Assembly (NCBI RefSeq): GCF_028289705.1
Contig: NZ_JANQOI010000129.1
Span: 1 to 64,000, forward strand
DNA: 64,000 nt
Reading direction: 5' to 3'
From: Pelagibius sp.
GTDB taxonomy: Bacteria > Pseudomonadota > Alphaproteobacteria > Kiloniellales > Kiloniellaceae
Below, piece after piece: positions 24,475 to 33,549 of this stretch. Position 1 is the first letter of the stretch, and the number at the start of each line of letters is the position of its first letter. The position numbers and the translations under genes are program-made. A model generated the notes under the pieces. That model had not been told where the DNA came from. It did not search any database and saw only the letters and a list, made by a program, of their open reading frames with translations.

Positions 24475-25484
24475 CCATAGACAGTCTCTCGATTTCCACC
24501 GTCGAGATGCACACCGGCGGGGAGCCGGTGCGGATCGTCACAGCCGGCTATCCGGACCTACCGGGCAGCACGTTGTTGGAGAAGCGCCGCGCGGCGCGGG
24601 ATCACCACGACGCCCTGCGCCGGCTCTTGATGTTCGAGCCGCGCGGCCATGCGGAGATGTACGGCGCGGTACTGGTGGAACCGGATCATCCGGAGGCCGA
24701 TCTCGCCGTGCTTTTTTTACACAACGAGGGCTATTCGACCATGTGTGGGCATGCGGTGATCGCCCTCGGCCGCTGGGCTGTCGATACCGGGCGGGTCGCC
24801 GCGCGGGAGCCGGAAACCCCGGTCAACATCCAGTGCCCCTGTGGCCTGGTGCGCACTTCAGTGACCGTTGAGAATGGCCGCGCCGGGGCGGTGCGCTTTC
24901 GCTCCGTCCCCGCCTTCGCCTTTGCGCGGGACGCCATGGTGGATACCCGCGACTGGGGCCCGCTGCAGCTCGACATCGGCTACGGCGGCGCCTTCTACGC
25001 CGTGCTCCCGGCCCAGAGCATCGGCCTCGACCTCGAAGCCGCTTCGGTGCGCGCCCTGACCGATGCCGGTGAGGCCATCACCGAGGCGGCGGCCGCCCAG
25101 ATTCCTCTTTCGCATCCGGACGACCCGGACCTCGCCTTTCTCTACGGCACCATCTTCACCGACGGGCGCGATGCCTTCGAGGCGGCAGAGACGCGCAACC
25201 TCTGCATCTTCGCTGGCCGCCAGGTGGACCGCAGCCCCACCGGCTCCGGCGTCACCGCGCGCGTGGCCCTGCAGTGGACCCGCGGCCAGCTCGCCCTCGG
25301 CCAGACTCGCAGTTTTGAGAGCATCACCGGCGCCCGATTCGCCGCCACGGCGGTGGAGGAGACGACGGCCGGCCGCCATCGCGCGGTGATCGTCGAGGTT
25401 TCCGGCAAGGCCCACTACAGCGGCGAAGCCCGCTTCACCCTGGAACCCGACGACCCCCTGGGCGAAGGCTTCCTGCTGCGGTAA
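24456..25484 (+). CDS. trans-3-hydroxy-L-proline dehydratase (proline racemase family)
   Basis: A 342-aa member of the proline racemase superfamily. The first catalytic residue is C97 (TMCGHAVIA). The second position, Cys in racemases and 4-hydroxyproline epimerases, is T262 (DRSPTGSG). The Cys/Thr pair is the known signature of trans-3-hydroxy-L-proline dehydratase, which dehydrates T3LHyp to pyrroline-2-carboxylate. Start at GTG 24456, overlapping the preceding lipoprotein gene. No pyrroline-2-carboxylate reductase is adjacent, so the next step must be encoded elsewhere. Start codon is the main uncertainty. Confidence 0.85.
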   Translation: MDGKPLAIDSLSISTVEMHTGGEPVRIVTAGYPDLPGSTLLEKRRAARDHHDALRRLLMFEPRGHAEMYGAVLVEPDHPEADLAVLFLHNEGYSTMCGHAVIALGRWAVDTGRVAAREPETPVNIQCPCGLVRTSVTVENGRAGAVRFRSVPAFAFARDAMVDTRDWGPLQLDIGYGGAFYAVLPAQSIGLDLEAASVRALTDAGEAITEAAAAQIPLSHPDDPDLAFLYGTIFTDGRDAFEAAETRNLCIFAGRQVDRSPTGSGVTARVALQWTRGQLALGQTRSFESITGARFAATAVEETTAGRHRAVIVEVSGKAHYSGEARFTLEPDDPLGEGFLLR

Positions 25485-25489
25485 GCAAC

Positions 25490-26299
25490 TCAGGGACGCC
25501 TGGCGAGCACCTCGGCGATGGCGGCCAGGAATTCGGGGGTTCTCACCACGCCGTTGTGGCCGGCCCCGGGCACTTCCAGGAAGCTGGCGTCGATTCCCCT
25601 GGTCTTGAGGTCCGCCACGTAGTCTCTGGCCAAGACAGGTTCCGTATTGCGGTCGTTCCCGCCGGTGACGGCGACCACCGTGGTCGTCTCATCGACGCCG
25701 TCCACGAAGCTGTGCGGTGAGAGACTTTGGCGCCAGCTGTTCCGGCCGCGTCTCTTGATCCGCCATTCGGGCACGTTGCAGGGACAGGCAGCGAGCACGG
25801 CGGCGTCAACCAGGTCCGGGTGCTTGCCGATGATGACGCCGGAGATTGCCGCTCCGCCGGAATGACCGGCCAAGACGACATAGTCGGCCCGGGTGTGCTC
25901 TTTCAGAACCTTGACGGCAGCCGCCACGGTCGCGATGACATCGGGGCGGTAGTTGTCCCCTCTGCGATAGCTGTTGCCCGTCGAGCGATTGTCTTTCGAG
26001 TCATAGTACCCCGGCCGGATCAGGCCGACGGCAACAACACCCTTCGTCCCGAGCTCTTCGGCGATCGGATAGAGGTAGTCGGAGGGCCCGCCGCGATAGC
26101 CGTCGCCGTGGATGAAGAGGATCAGCGCGGTGCGCTCCGCAGGTTCGCCGTAAGTGCTGATCACCAAGCACTCGTCGTTTGCCGCAACGCGGCTGCGGTT
26201 GTCCGCGGCGCAGGGGGTTGCTGCGGCCTCCTGATAGGCCGTTGCAGCAAACGCGGCGGCGAAGGCCGCCATCACGAGGGCTCTCAAGCTTTCCCGCAT
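25490..26299 (-). CDS. Exported alpha/beta-hydrolase
   Basis: A 269-aa protein with a signal peptide (about residues 1-28, alanine-rich, ending near AAATP). The alpha/beta-hydrolase fold is shown by LFIHGDGYRGG (oxyanion loop), nucleophile S147 in GHSGG, and H248 in GAGHNG. Asp about 215 (GGNDRN) could complete the triad. Cysteines 30, 44, 172 and 174 could form disulfides in the periplasm. Likely a periplasmic esterase or peptidase; substrate unknown. It converges with the hydroxyproline dehydratase gene, leaving 5 bp between stops. Confidence 0.83.
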   Translation of the reverse strand: MRESLRALVMAAFAAAFAATAYQEAAATPCAADNRSRVAANDECLVISTYGEPAERTALILFIHGDGYRGGPSDYLYPIAEELGTKGVVAVGLIRPGYYDSKDNRSTGNSYRRGDNYRPDVIATVAAAVKVLKEHTRADYVVLAGHSGGAAISGVIIGKHPDLVDAAVLAACPCNVPEWRIKRRGRNSWRQSLSPHSFVDGVDETTTVVAVTGGNDRNTEPVLARDYVADLKTRGIDASFLEVPGAGHNGVVRTPEFLAAIAEVLARRP

Positions 26300-26399
26300 T
26301 CTTATCCCGTTGCGGTCGGAAACAGGTCCGAGCGTCGACAGTCGACGACCGTCGGAATCTTCGGTCAGTTGCCGGCGGGCTGCAACCCGGATCGGCGGC

Positions 26400-27584
26400 T
26401 TAAGGAAAATCGTTGCGGGCGCGGATGATCAGGTCGACCAGGCGACTGCCGCCGGAGGCGCCGTTGCGCTGGTTGTTCTCCCAGGACTGGACGCAGACGA
26501 CCCGCGGCCAGTTCTCGCCGCTCCACCAGGCGAAGAAGGGCCCGCCGGATTGGCCCGGCCAGATGTCGCCGCGGTGCCAGACCTGTCGGTGGGTCGAATT
26601 GTTACGGCCGTCGAGGGCGATGTCGCGCTCGTAGGAGGGCCGCTGGCCGCCGGCCATGTCGCCGGGATAGCCGATATGGCGCCAGAAGGTGCCGCCGTCC
26701 CAGGACTCCGAATAAGTACGCGAACCCATCCAGCCGCAGGTATCGCCGATGCGCCGGTCGAGCACCAGGACCACATAGTCCTCGCGGGCTTCCGTGGCGT
26801 CTATGTTGGGGCCGAAGACCTTGCGGAAGGCGTACCATCGGGTCGCCCAGGCCTCGCCGAAGGGGGCATTGCCGTCGAAGAAGGAGGGGCGGAAGCGTAC
26901 CCAGCCGGCGGAATTGCCGCTGCCCCAGACCATGGCATGGCTGCAGGTCAGCATGTGGCGCGGCCCGATCAGCACCCCGCTGGCCCAGCCGCCGGCGGTG
27001 TCGACGCGGCCGACGGTGCACCAGGGAAAGGCGGTGTCGGAGAAGGTGTAGCGATCTTCCGGCCAGAAGACCGTGGTCGCCCTCCGCTGGGTCTTGCTGC
27101 GACTGAACGCGTTAACGAAGGGCCGCACCCGCAGCGCCCTGTCGAGCTGCGGCGGCACCGGCTGCAGCGGCAGATGGTCGGGCAGGTGGCCGTCGAGGTC
27201 CGGCAGGCCCATCCGCGCGTCCCGGCGCATCTTGGCGGTCATCCGGGGCAGGGGCACGCGGGTGCCGCTGATGTCCGGGCGGAACACCCGGGTGCCAAGC
27301 TCGGCGCCGGCGACTTCGATCTGCAGGTCCAAGCCGCTGCCCGACTTCGCCTTGGCGTGGGGGCGGGCGATGAGCGACTTGGGCCGCTTGGTCGTTTTGT
27401 GCCGGACCTTCGGAGCGCCGGCCAGCATCCTGTCGAACCGCAGCGTCACGGCCTTCGGCTTTTTCAGCGCCGGGCGCGCCTTGACCTTACGTTTCAGCTG
27501 GGCCTCGGTGAGCGGGGCGGCGGGGGTCTCGGCCTTGCGCGAACGGGTTGCCGCAGGGCGCCGGGATCGGGGCTTGCGAACCAT
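26400..27584 (-). CDS. Trypsin-like serine protease (V8/Glu-endopeptidase-like)
   Basis: About 394 aa. The C-terminal half is a chymotrypsin-fold protease: H216 in MLTCSHAM, Asp about 269 in EDYVVLVLD, and S346 in WPGQSGGPFF. The layout resembles V8-type glutamyl endopeptidases. The N-terminal 150 residues are very basic (repeated KPRSRRP, KRKVKARPALKKPK) and low in complexity, likely a propeptide or a polyanion-binding tail. No typical signal peptide is seen, so export is uncertain. ATG 27584 is preferred with GGAG eight bases upstream; an ATG at 27629 lacks a Shine-Dalgarno. Confidence 0.82.
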   Translation of the reverse strand: MVRKPRSRRPAATRSRKAETPAAPLTEAQLKRKVKARPALKKPKAVTLRFDRMLAGAPKVRHKTTKRPKSLIARPHAKAKSGSGLDLQIEVAGAELGTRVFRPDISGTRVPLPRMTAKMRRDARMGLPDLDGHLPDHLPLQPVPPQLDRALRVRPFVNAFSRSKTQRRATTVFWPEDRYTFSDTAFPWCTVGRVDTAGGWASGVLIGPRHMLTCSHAMVWGSGNSAGWVRFRPSFFDGNAPFGEAWATRWYAFRKVFGPNIDATEAREDYVVLVLDRRIGDTCGWMGSRTYSESWDGGTFWRHIGYPGDMAGGQRPSYERDIALDGRNNSTHRQVWHRGDIWPGQSGGPFFAWWSGENWPRVVCVQSWENNQRNGASGGSRLVDLIIRARNDFP

Positions 27585-27742
27585 GTCTGGACTCCGGTTT
27601 GCGGTGTGAGGGGGAGCCTGATTGGCCATGCTGGTGGCGCAGGACTCCGAACCCGAAGTCTAACCGGCAAGGCCGTCAGGCGTGCGCACTATGGTGGGCT
27701 AGTCCGAAGGGATAGCGGGCGCTTTGAAAAGATCCCCGGTAC

Positions 27743-27771
27743 AAAAAAATCCCCGGCGCCAGGCGCCGGGG
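27743..27771 (-). terminator. Rho-independent terminator
   Basis: Perfect 10-bp GC-rich inverted repeat (CCCCGGCGCC / GGCGCCGGGG, 27751-27771, one base at the centre), followed on the minus strand by ATTTTTTT. This is a strong intrinsic terminator. It lies about 195 bp downstream of the RTX gene and ends that transcript before the protease gene. The remaining gene-free sequence in 27585-27966 shows nothing recognisable beyond the likely protease promoter. Confidence 0.85.
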
Positions 27772-27966
27772 AAGTGTGTCGAAACAGGGAGTGTCAGGCA
27801 AAATTGCATGCGCCGAATGGGGGAGTTCGATGGTGTCATCGATCGCTCGGCGCAAAGACAGACTGCCGCCACGGCCGCCGGCGGACAAGACGGGCATCAG
27901 AGTTAGCCCCTTTTGCCGGGGGCGGCAAAAAAGTGCGGCGCAGCGACCCGAGGACCGAAGACGGTC

Positions 27967-29388
27967 TTAAACGATGTCGAGATTCACCTTGATGTCGAGC
28001 AGGTCGTCGAAGGAGTCGACGCCGCTGCCGTCGATGCCGTCCAGCGTGACCCGGGCGCCGTTGTCGAAGGTGATGACCACGGCATCGGCCGTGCCGGTAA
28101 CGCTGTGTGCGCCGTCGTCCAGATCGTCGACATCGATCTTGCCGTCATCGTTTTCGTCGACGAGGTCGGCGATCTCCAGGCGGTCGCCGTTATTGCCGGT
28201 CTTGAAATCGAGGATCAGGTCATCGCCCTGGTTCTCGGCGAGAGAGAAGGAGAAAACGTCGCGGCCGTTGCCGCCGCTGATCACGTCGTCCCCCAGACCG
28301 CCGGCCAGGGTGTCGCGTCCGCCGCCGCCGAGGACCGTGTCGTCGCCGGCCCCCGCGAGCAACAGGTCGTGGCTGCCGCCGCCGTCCAGCAGGTCGCCGC
28401 CGAGGCCGCCGTCCAGGGTGTCGCGCCCGCCGGCGCCGTTCAGCAGATCGTCGTCTGCGCCACCGACCAGACTGTCGTTGCCCTGAGCGCCGAAAAGACT
28501 GTCGTCGCCGGCGCCGCCGAGGAGGGTGTCGCGACCCTGGGCGCCGTTGATCAGATCCGCGAGATTGCCGCCGGTGACGTGGTCGTTGCCTTTGCCGGCG
28601 TCGAAGAGGGTGCCCGCGTCGAAGCCCGCTTCCAGGGCCTGGCGGGCATCCTGCGCCAGGACGACAGTGTCGTGGCCGTTCCCGGCGTCGTACTGCGTGC
28701 CCTCAAGATAGCCGCCGACGTCGATGGCATTCAGATCGACCTCGTCGGCCTTGCGCGAGAAGAGTGCGACCTTGGCACCGGGTCCCACCGGGTTGGCCGG
28801 GGGAACGAAGGTGGCCGCGAGAGCAGCGGGGGCCGGCGTCGTCTCTGTATCTGTCTCGGTCGGAAGGACCGGATCGTCGTCGTCCGGGGCCGCAAAACCG
28901 CTGCTCGCTGGCGTCGTGACGCCGCTGTCGCTGGCGTCGTCGGACTGAAGGCCGGCAATGAGCTCGCCCAGGTTGCTCTGATAAACGGAAACGCCGCCAC
29001 CGCCACCGTTGCCTGCGGGGCCGGCTTCCGTTTCCAGAGCCTGCTGCAGGATCGCCTGATCGAGCTGTTGCAGCAGTGCTTCGCCTTCGACCTTGCGTCC
29101 GTCGGGCAGAATGATGGTGGGCGCGCGCCCTTCCTCGCCGGTGAAGTTCTGGAGCGCCAGTTGTCCGCCATCGGGAAACTTCAGGACGAGATCGTCCTGG
29201 GCCTCGGCGACCTGCACCGCTGCCGGGTCGAACCGCAGGTCGATGGCGCTCGCCTCGCCGACCTGGACGGCAACCTCCTGACCCGCTGCGGGCGAACGGA
29301 TCACCGCGACATAGCGGCCTTCCGGCTCGCTGGCCGTATCCTCAGGTGTGTCCGCAAGGGGCCCCTCCGGGCTGTAGCGTCCTGCCAT
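27967..29388 (-). CDS. RTX (hemolysin-type calcium-binding repeat) protein
   Basis: A 473-aa acidic protein. Residues about 20-100 resemble the N-terminal module of large RTX surface proteins (VAVIRSPAAGQEVAVQVG, FPDGGQLALQNF). A Gly/Pro/Thr-rich linker follows. The C-terminal half has roughly nine GGxGxDxLx-type nonapeptide repeats (GGAGDDSLFGAQGNDSLVGG and similar), forming a calcium beta-roll, then the usual RTX tail DVFSFSLAENQGDDLILDF. Such proteins leave the cell by type I secretion; no ABC exporter is nearby. ATG 29388 follows GGAG. A strong terminator lies downstream. Likely a surface or biofilm protein; no enzymatic domain is visible. Confidence 0.85.
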   Translation of the reverse strand: MAGRYSPEGPLADTPEDTASEPEGRYVAVIRSPAAGQEVAVQVGEASAIDLRFDPAAVQVAEAQDDLVLKFPDGGQLALQNFTGEEGRAPTIILPDGRKVEGEALLQQLDQAILQQALETEAGPAGNGGGGGVSVYQSNLGELIAGLQSDDASDSGVTTPASSGFAAPDDDDPVLPTETDTETTPAPAALAATFVPPANPVGPGAKVALFSRKADEVDLNAIDVGGYLEGTQYDAGNGHDTVVLAQDARQALEAGFDAGTLFDAGKGNDHVTGGNLADLINGAQGRDTLLGGAGDDSLFGAQGNDSLVGGADDDLLNGAGGRDTLDGGLGGDLLDGGGSHDLLLAGAGDDTVLGGGGRDTLAGGLGDDVISGGNGRDVFSFSLAENQGDDLILDFKTGNNGDRLEIADLVDENDDGKIDVDDLDDGAHSVTGTADAVVITFDNGARVTLDGIDGSGVDSFDDLLDIKVNLDIV

Positions 29389-29631
29389 CCTCTGCTCCTC
29401 ACACGGCAATCGGCCGCGCTCCCCCTTCGGGTGAGGAGAAGGAGAACGCAGCGTTTCAGCAGGGCCGGAGTCTGGAAGGAAGGCCTTAACAAGCCTTTAG
29501 GAAATGGCGTAAACGCCGCTCAATTCCGGGGTTTTGGCGGCCTGCGCGGTGCAATCGGGCGGCAAGCTCGCGCTCTGCGATTGTCCATCGCCTCCTGGTT
29601 TCATGAGGGTGCGAGACATACCAATCCGGTG

Positions 29632-29817
29632 CTAGCCATCGCGCAGCCGTTGGACGCGAAAGGCCTCGATCTGGGCCAGAACGCCGCCCCAGCTCATGGA
29701 GTTGCAGTAGCGGATGGCGCCGTCGACGCCGACCCGGTCGATCAGTTCCAGCGCCAGGTCCGCGAGATCGCGGCGGATGGTGACGGCGCTGCTTGCGGTG
29801 GCTTGTGTGTGCGTCAT
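29632..29817 (-). CDS. Small cytoplasmic protein, unknown
   Basis: A 61-aa protein starting at ATG 29817 with GGAGG about ten bases upstream. The C-terminal 45 residues look structured and amphipathic (IRRDLADLALELIDRVGVDGAIRYCNSMSWGGVLAQIEAF); no signal or membrane segment. It lies between the RTX gene and the APH/AAA gene with free space on both sides (29389-29631 and 29818-30003 show no genes). Composition is coding-like, but no function is recognised. Confidence 0.55.
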   Translation of the reverse strand: MTHTQATASSAVTIRRDLADLALELIDRVGVDGAIRYCNSMSWGGVLAQIEAFRVQRLRDG

Positions 29818-30003
29818 TTCGTCAGAGCCTCCGAAGCCCCTGTGGCGTTGCGGTTCGTCGTCTTGTTTCGACAACGGTCTTGCGGGCGGTTCATTCCTGC
29901 GCCCGCGGAGACTGACTCTGGGTCGCACCCGAGTTTGCATCGGTTCAGATTTTTCTGGATCTGCAGCGGCGCGCGGGCCGGAACCGGTTCGACGGAAGTC
30001 GAA

Positions 30004-31599
30004 CTAGGACCGAAGGCCGAGAAGGGAGAGCGCGTCCTTGGCGACGGCCTCGCGGGGGCCGCGGGCATCCACTTGGGTCCAATCGACGCGGCCGAGGTCA
30101 TAGCCGAGCTGCTGTTCCACCACCGCCGCCGTCGCGTCGGAGGCGTCGTGCCGCCGGGCGGTTACCCGCTGCTTCAGAACATCCGCTTCGGCCCACAGCC
30201 AGAGGCCGGTGAAATCGACTCCCTGCGTCTTCGCCAGCTCTGCGACCGTGGCGCGTTCCTCGGGCCGGGCAAAGACCGCGTCGAGGACGACCGAGTGGCC
30301 GGCGTTCAGGACCTGGGCGGCCTGTTCCATCATGCGGGCATAGACGGCGTCGCTGGCTGTCCGGCTGTAGGCCTCGGCAGGCAGACGTTGCTGGTCCTCG
30401 ACCCCGGCCATGGCCTTGCGCAGCAGGTCGCTGCGCAGGTGGACGGCACCCGGTGCGGCGCCCAGGTGTGGAGCGAGGCGGCGGGCGAGCGAGGACTTGC
30501 CGCTGCCCGAGAGGCCGCCCACGGCGACGAGCCGCGGCGGTGCCGGTTCCAGAAACCCTAGCGCCTCGGTGAAATAGCTGACGGCCTCGTTGCGCCGTTC
30601 CTGCCGGGCTTGCGGGTTGTGCTCCAGGGCTTCCAGGCTGGCGGCGACCTTGGCGCGCACCGTCGCACGGGCGGAGAGGAACAGCGGCAGCAGGGGCAGG
30701 GCCCGCAGATCGCCGCGCCGGTGAAGGTACCGGTTGAGCACCTGGTTGGAGAAACTTCGCAGCCCGCGGTGCTCCAGGTCCATCAGCAGGAAGGCGAGAT
30801 CGTAGAACACATCGATGCAGGCGATGGCATCGTTGAACTCGATGGCATCGAACAGCCGTGGCCGCCCGTCGAGCAGCACGACATTGCGCAGATGCAGATC
30901 GCCATGGCAGAGGCGCTGCAGACCGGCCCGGGCGCGCGCGTCCAACAGAGCGGCGTGGCGTTTCAGGTGATCGAGCGAAATGGCCGCGAGGCGGGCCGCC
31001 TCCTGCGGTGCGAAGAGATCGCCGCGGGCCGCGAGTTCCTCGTTGTTTTCCACCACCACCCACTCGATGGACCTGGCGCCCCAAAGCTCGGCGGCGTGCA
31101 GGCCTTCGAAGGCCGGCGGCGCATGGTCGTGGAACGCGGCGATGGCGTCGGCCAAGTCGTCGACGATCTTCGCGGTCAGGCCGCCGGCCGTGGCGAGCGC
31201 GCTGAGCAGCCGGTCCTGTGCGAAGCGCGCCATGACCAGCACCCACTCCACCGGTTCACCCGGTCCGTCGAGCGTCAGGTTACCTTCGCCATCGCGGGTG
31301 ACGGGAACCACCTCGCGGTAAAGCGTTGGAGCGGTCCTGGCATTCAGCGCCAGCTCCCGCTGACAGGCCCGCCGCCGTTTCTCCAGGGTCGAGAAATCCA
31401 TGTAGGGGTAGCGGACGGCGCGCTTGATCTTGTAGGCCCGCTCGCCGGCCAGAAACACAAGGGCGCCGTGGGTCTCGATGCGCTGGACCTCCGCGGGCTT
31501 CGGGTCATAGCTGGCCGGGTCGCTCAGGAAGCGGACGACGGCATCCTGGTCCGGCTCGGGAGGCCGCGGCGGCGACGCCAGGCAGGGGGCGGCGGTCAT
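30004..31599 (-). CDS. Bifunctional-looking APH-family kinase fused to AAA/adenylate-kinase-like ATPase
   Basis: A 531-aa two-domain protein. Residues about 20-340 are an aminoglycoside phosphotransferase-like kinase fold with catalytic loop CHGDLHLRNVVL and metal Asp in LFDAIEFND. Residues about 355-531 are a P-loop kinase (VGGLSGSGKSSLARRL). This exact fusion is a common uncharacterised proteobacterial family. Despite the name, family members are not known resistance genes; the substrate is likely a small alcohol or sugar. Single gene on the minus strand. Length is normal for the fusion. Confidence 0.85.
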   Translation of the reverse strand: MTAAPCLASPPRPPEPDQDAVVRFLSDPASYDPKPAEVQRIETHGALVFLAGERAYKIKRAVRYPYMDFSTLEKRRRACQRELALNARTAPTLYREVVPVTRDGEGNLTLDGPGEPVEWVLVMARFAQDRLLSALATAGGLTAKIVDDLADAIAAFHDHAPPAFEGLHAAELWGARSIEWVVVENNEELAARGDLFAPQEAARLAAISLDHLKRHAALLDARARAGLQRLCHGDLHLRNVVLLDGRPRLFDAIEFNDAIACIDVFYDLAFLLMDLEHRGLRSFSNQVLNRYLHRRGDLRALPLLPLFLSARATVRAKVAASLEALEHNPQARQERRNEAVSYFTEALGFLEPAPPRLVAVGGLSGSGKSSLARRLAPHLGAAPGAVHLRSDLLRKAMAGVEDQQRLPAEAYSRTASDAVYARMMEQAAQVLNAGHSVVLDAVFARPEERATVAELAKTQGVDFTGLWLWAEADVLKQRVTARRHDASDATAAVVEQQLGYDLGRVDWTQVDARGPREAVAKDALSLLGLRS

Positions 31600-31720
31600 C
31601 GGTGAAGACAGCCCTTCGTTGATCGCGGCGATGCCGGAACCCTACCGTCCCCGGGTCTTGTTTACATTGAGCTGCCTCAAAGACGACCCCGGCAGCGATG
31701 CCGTGAGCTCAGCCGTTACA

Positions 31721-32242
31721 CTAGGCGCTCGCGCTCTGCCGCGGCTGTTCGCTTACATAGTCCAGCATGGTGACCGCATCGCTGACGGCGAAGGGATCGC
31801 CGGGTTGGTTGCGGTCCTCGACGAACATCTTGCGGATGACGCCGTCGACCACCAGCATCGAATAGCGCCAGGAGCGCTCGCCGAAGCCCAGATCGTCCTT
31901 GTCCACCAGCATGCCCATCGCGCGGGTGAAGTGGCCGCTGCCGTCGGGCAGCATGGTGACCTCGTCGTCGACGCCCTGGTCCCGGGCCCAGGCGTTCATC
32001 ACGAAGGCGTCGTTCACCGAGAGACAGAGGATCTCGTCGACGCCCATGGTCTTTAGGTTCTTGGAGAGCGCCATGTAGCCCGGCAGGTGGGTCGAGGAAC
32101 AGGTCGGCGTGAAGGCGCCGGGCAACGCGAAGACCACCACGCTACGGCCCTTGAAGTAGTCCGCGCTGGACTTCACCTTCCACTCGCCGCCTTCGCGCAG
32201 CTTGAAGGTGACCTCGGGGACGGACTCGCCTGATGTGCGCAT
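31721..32242 (-). CDS. Prx5-type peroxiredoxin
   Basis: A 173-aa thiol peroxidase. Peroxidatic C48 lies in PGAFTPTCSSTHLPGY, the Prx5/AhpC2 signature, and GERSWRYSMLVVDG and DAVTMLDYV match the rest of the family. It reduces alkyl and hydrogen peroxides with glutathione or glutaredoxin in the cytoplasm. GGAGGAG precedes ATG 32242. It is the second peroxiredoxin of the window. It follows the Fur-box-preceded unknown gene by 65 bp and may be read from the same promoter. Confidence 0.92.
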   Translation of the reverse strand: MRTSGESVPEVTFKLREGGEWKVKSSADYFKGRSVVVFALPGAFTPTCSSTHLPGYMALSKNLKTMGVDEILCLSVNDAFVMNAWARDQGVDDEVTMLPDGSGHFTRAMGMLVDKDDLGFGERSWRYSMLVVDGVIRKMFVEDRNQPGDPFAVSDAVTMLDYVSEQPRQSASA

Positions 32243-32307
32243 GAGAATGCTCCTCCTTCTTGCGAGATCCCGCTCTTCGACCTCGCTGGGTGCCAGAGAT
32301 TAGGGGG

Positions 32308-33384
32308 TCAGTGTAGGGTCTGGGACACCGCGCTCTGCGTGTGCGGTGCGTCTTGGGGATGCAGGTCGGCAGGCCCGGAATCCGCTGTCCGCCGTGCGAC
32401 GGCAGCTTCCAGCGCCGCGAAGTCCCAGCGCCGCCGCGGCAGGATCTGGCCCTGAAAGGAGAGGGCCATGGCAAGGCCGCGGGCCGCCTCCAGCGAAAAG
32501 CGCAGCGCCCCCGGCGGCATCCAGGCTGCCAAGGCGAGTTCCTGTGCTTCGACGGTCTCCCGCTGCAGCCGCGCGATGCTGTCGAGCAGCCGCGCCTCGT
32601 CCGCCGAAAGCCCGGGGCAGCGCCGGCACCGCACGTCGATCTGGCGCAGAGCCGTCAGGGTGGTGTTGCGCAGGATGGCGTGGAGGCTGAGCCCGGCATC
32701 GGTCCCCGCGTCGTATCCGAAGTACTGACGCAGCGCGCCCAGGGCATCCTTGTTGTCCTTGAAAGCCTCGACCCAGAGCCGCAGCCCGAGCAGCAGATGG
32801 CGTTCCGGCGCCGTCAGGCTCTCGGACCCGGCGGCGTGGGGCAGGTCGGCCTGCTGCGCCGCGGTAACGTTTTGCGGAGACAGGAGAAGCGCCGGCTGCA
32901 ACCTCGGGTCCTGGGCCCGGTTGTGGGGCAGACGGTGGCCGGCCTCCGTCATGATGGCCGCGAGTCCGCGCGCCGTAGCCGCCAGCCGCGGCTGGGCCGG
33001 GCGCTGAACCAGCCACTCGATCAGACGGCCTGCGCGCCCGCTTTCGCGATGCTGATAGGCGGCCAAGGTGGCCAGGATGGCCTCCTCCGTCGCGGTCACA
33101 CGGTCGTCATCGACGGCGGCGAACCTGTCGGCGAGTCGGCCCTCACCACTGAGGCCGCCGGCCAGGGCTGTGAGGGCCGCCAGTGCGTCTTCGACCCGCG
33201 CCAGGCCGAAGGCCCGGGAGAGGGACTCGGCGATGCGGCTTTCCTGAAAGCCTTTGTCGTCCGTCCGCGCCAGCATCTGGCGCAGCGACCAGACAATCAG
33301 GATCTCGGCGAAGGCGAGATTGGCGACGATGCGGGGCCGTTGCGACGGGCCCCGGCGGAGGTCATGAGAAGAGAATTCGGGCAT
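32308..33384 (-). CDS. Protein of unknown function behind a Fur-like box
   Basis: A 358-aa, mostly helical, soluble-looking protein that I do not recognise. The N-terminus has RPRIVANLAFAEILIVWSLRQML; the middle carries RNTTLTALRQIDVRCRRCPGLSADEARLLDSIARLQ with a CxxC pair, which could bind metal or be redox active; the C-terminus is Ala-rich and ends in a disordered tail. No signal peptide. The start at ATG 33384 is 31 bp from a Fur-like inverted repeat, so expression may respond to iron. The downstream gene is a peroxiredoxin. Function should not be guessed beyond an iron/redox context. Confidence 0.65.
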   Translation of the reverse strand: MPEFSSHDLRRGPSQRPRIVANLAFAEILIVWSLRQMLARTDDKGFQESRIAESLSRAFGLARVEDALAALTALAGGLSGEGRLADRFAAVDDDRVTATEEAILATLAAYQHRESGRAGRLIEWLVQRPAQPRLAATARGLAAIMTEAGHRLPHNRAQDPRLQPALLLSPQNVTAAQQADLPHAAGSESLTAPERHLLLGLRLWVEAFKDNKDALGALRQYFGYDAGTDAGLSLHAILRNTTLTALRQIDVRCRRCPGLSADEARLLDSIARLQRETVEAQELALAAWMPPGALRFSLEAARGLAMALSFQGQILPRRRWDFAALEAAVARRTADSGPADLHPQDAPHTQSAVSQTLH

Positions 33385-33415
33385 GGCGGGTCAGGCTGTC
33401 CTGAGCGGGAGAAGA

Positions 33416-33436
33416 TGCGAATGAAAATGACTCGCA
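33416..33436 (-). promoter_or_regulatory. Fur-like operator upstream of the unknown 358-aa protein
   Basis: A 21-bp element with perfect outer arms TGCGA-N11-TCGCA and an A/T-rich core containing ATGAAAATGA. Proteobacterial Fur boxes often have this layout (TGCGAATGA...TCATTCGCA). A longer overlapping repeat ATGCGA...TCGCAT spans 33415-33443. It is placed 31 bp before the start codon, suitable for repression. The core symmetry is imperfect, so this is a candidate. Confidence 0.45.
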
Positions 33437-33549
33437 ATCGCATGGCCGTCAAGCAGAAAGGCCCTCTCGATATCAGGGATATTGCGCGAGCCGGTCGGAG
33501 GAGTGGGGCGGATTTGTGAACTGGCCCGATCCGACGGACCGTGACGGGG

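Noticed and set aside
28250..28720. Short tandem DNA repeats
   Set aside because: These are the codons of the RTX calcium-binding nonapeptides, not an independent DNA repeat or CRISPR array.
27913..30561. An 882-codon plus-strand frame opposite the RTX gene and its neighbours
   Set aside because: Valine/alanine-rich repeats are the antisense of the RTX repeats. It spans several real minus-strand genes and a strong terminator.
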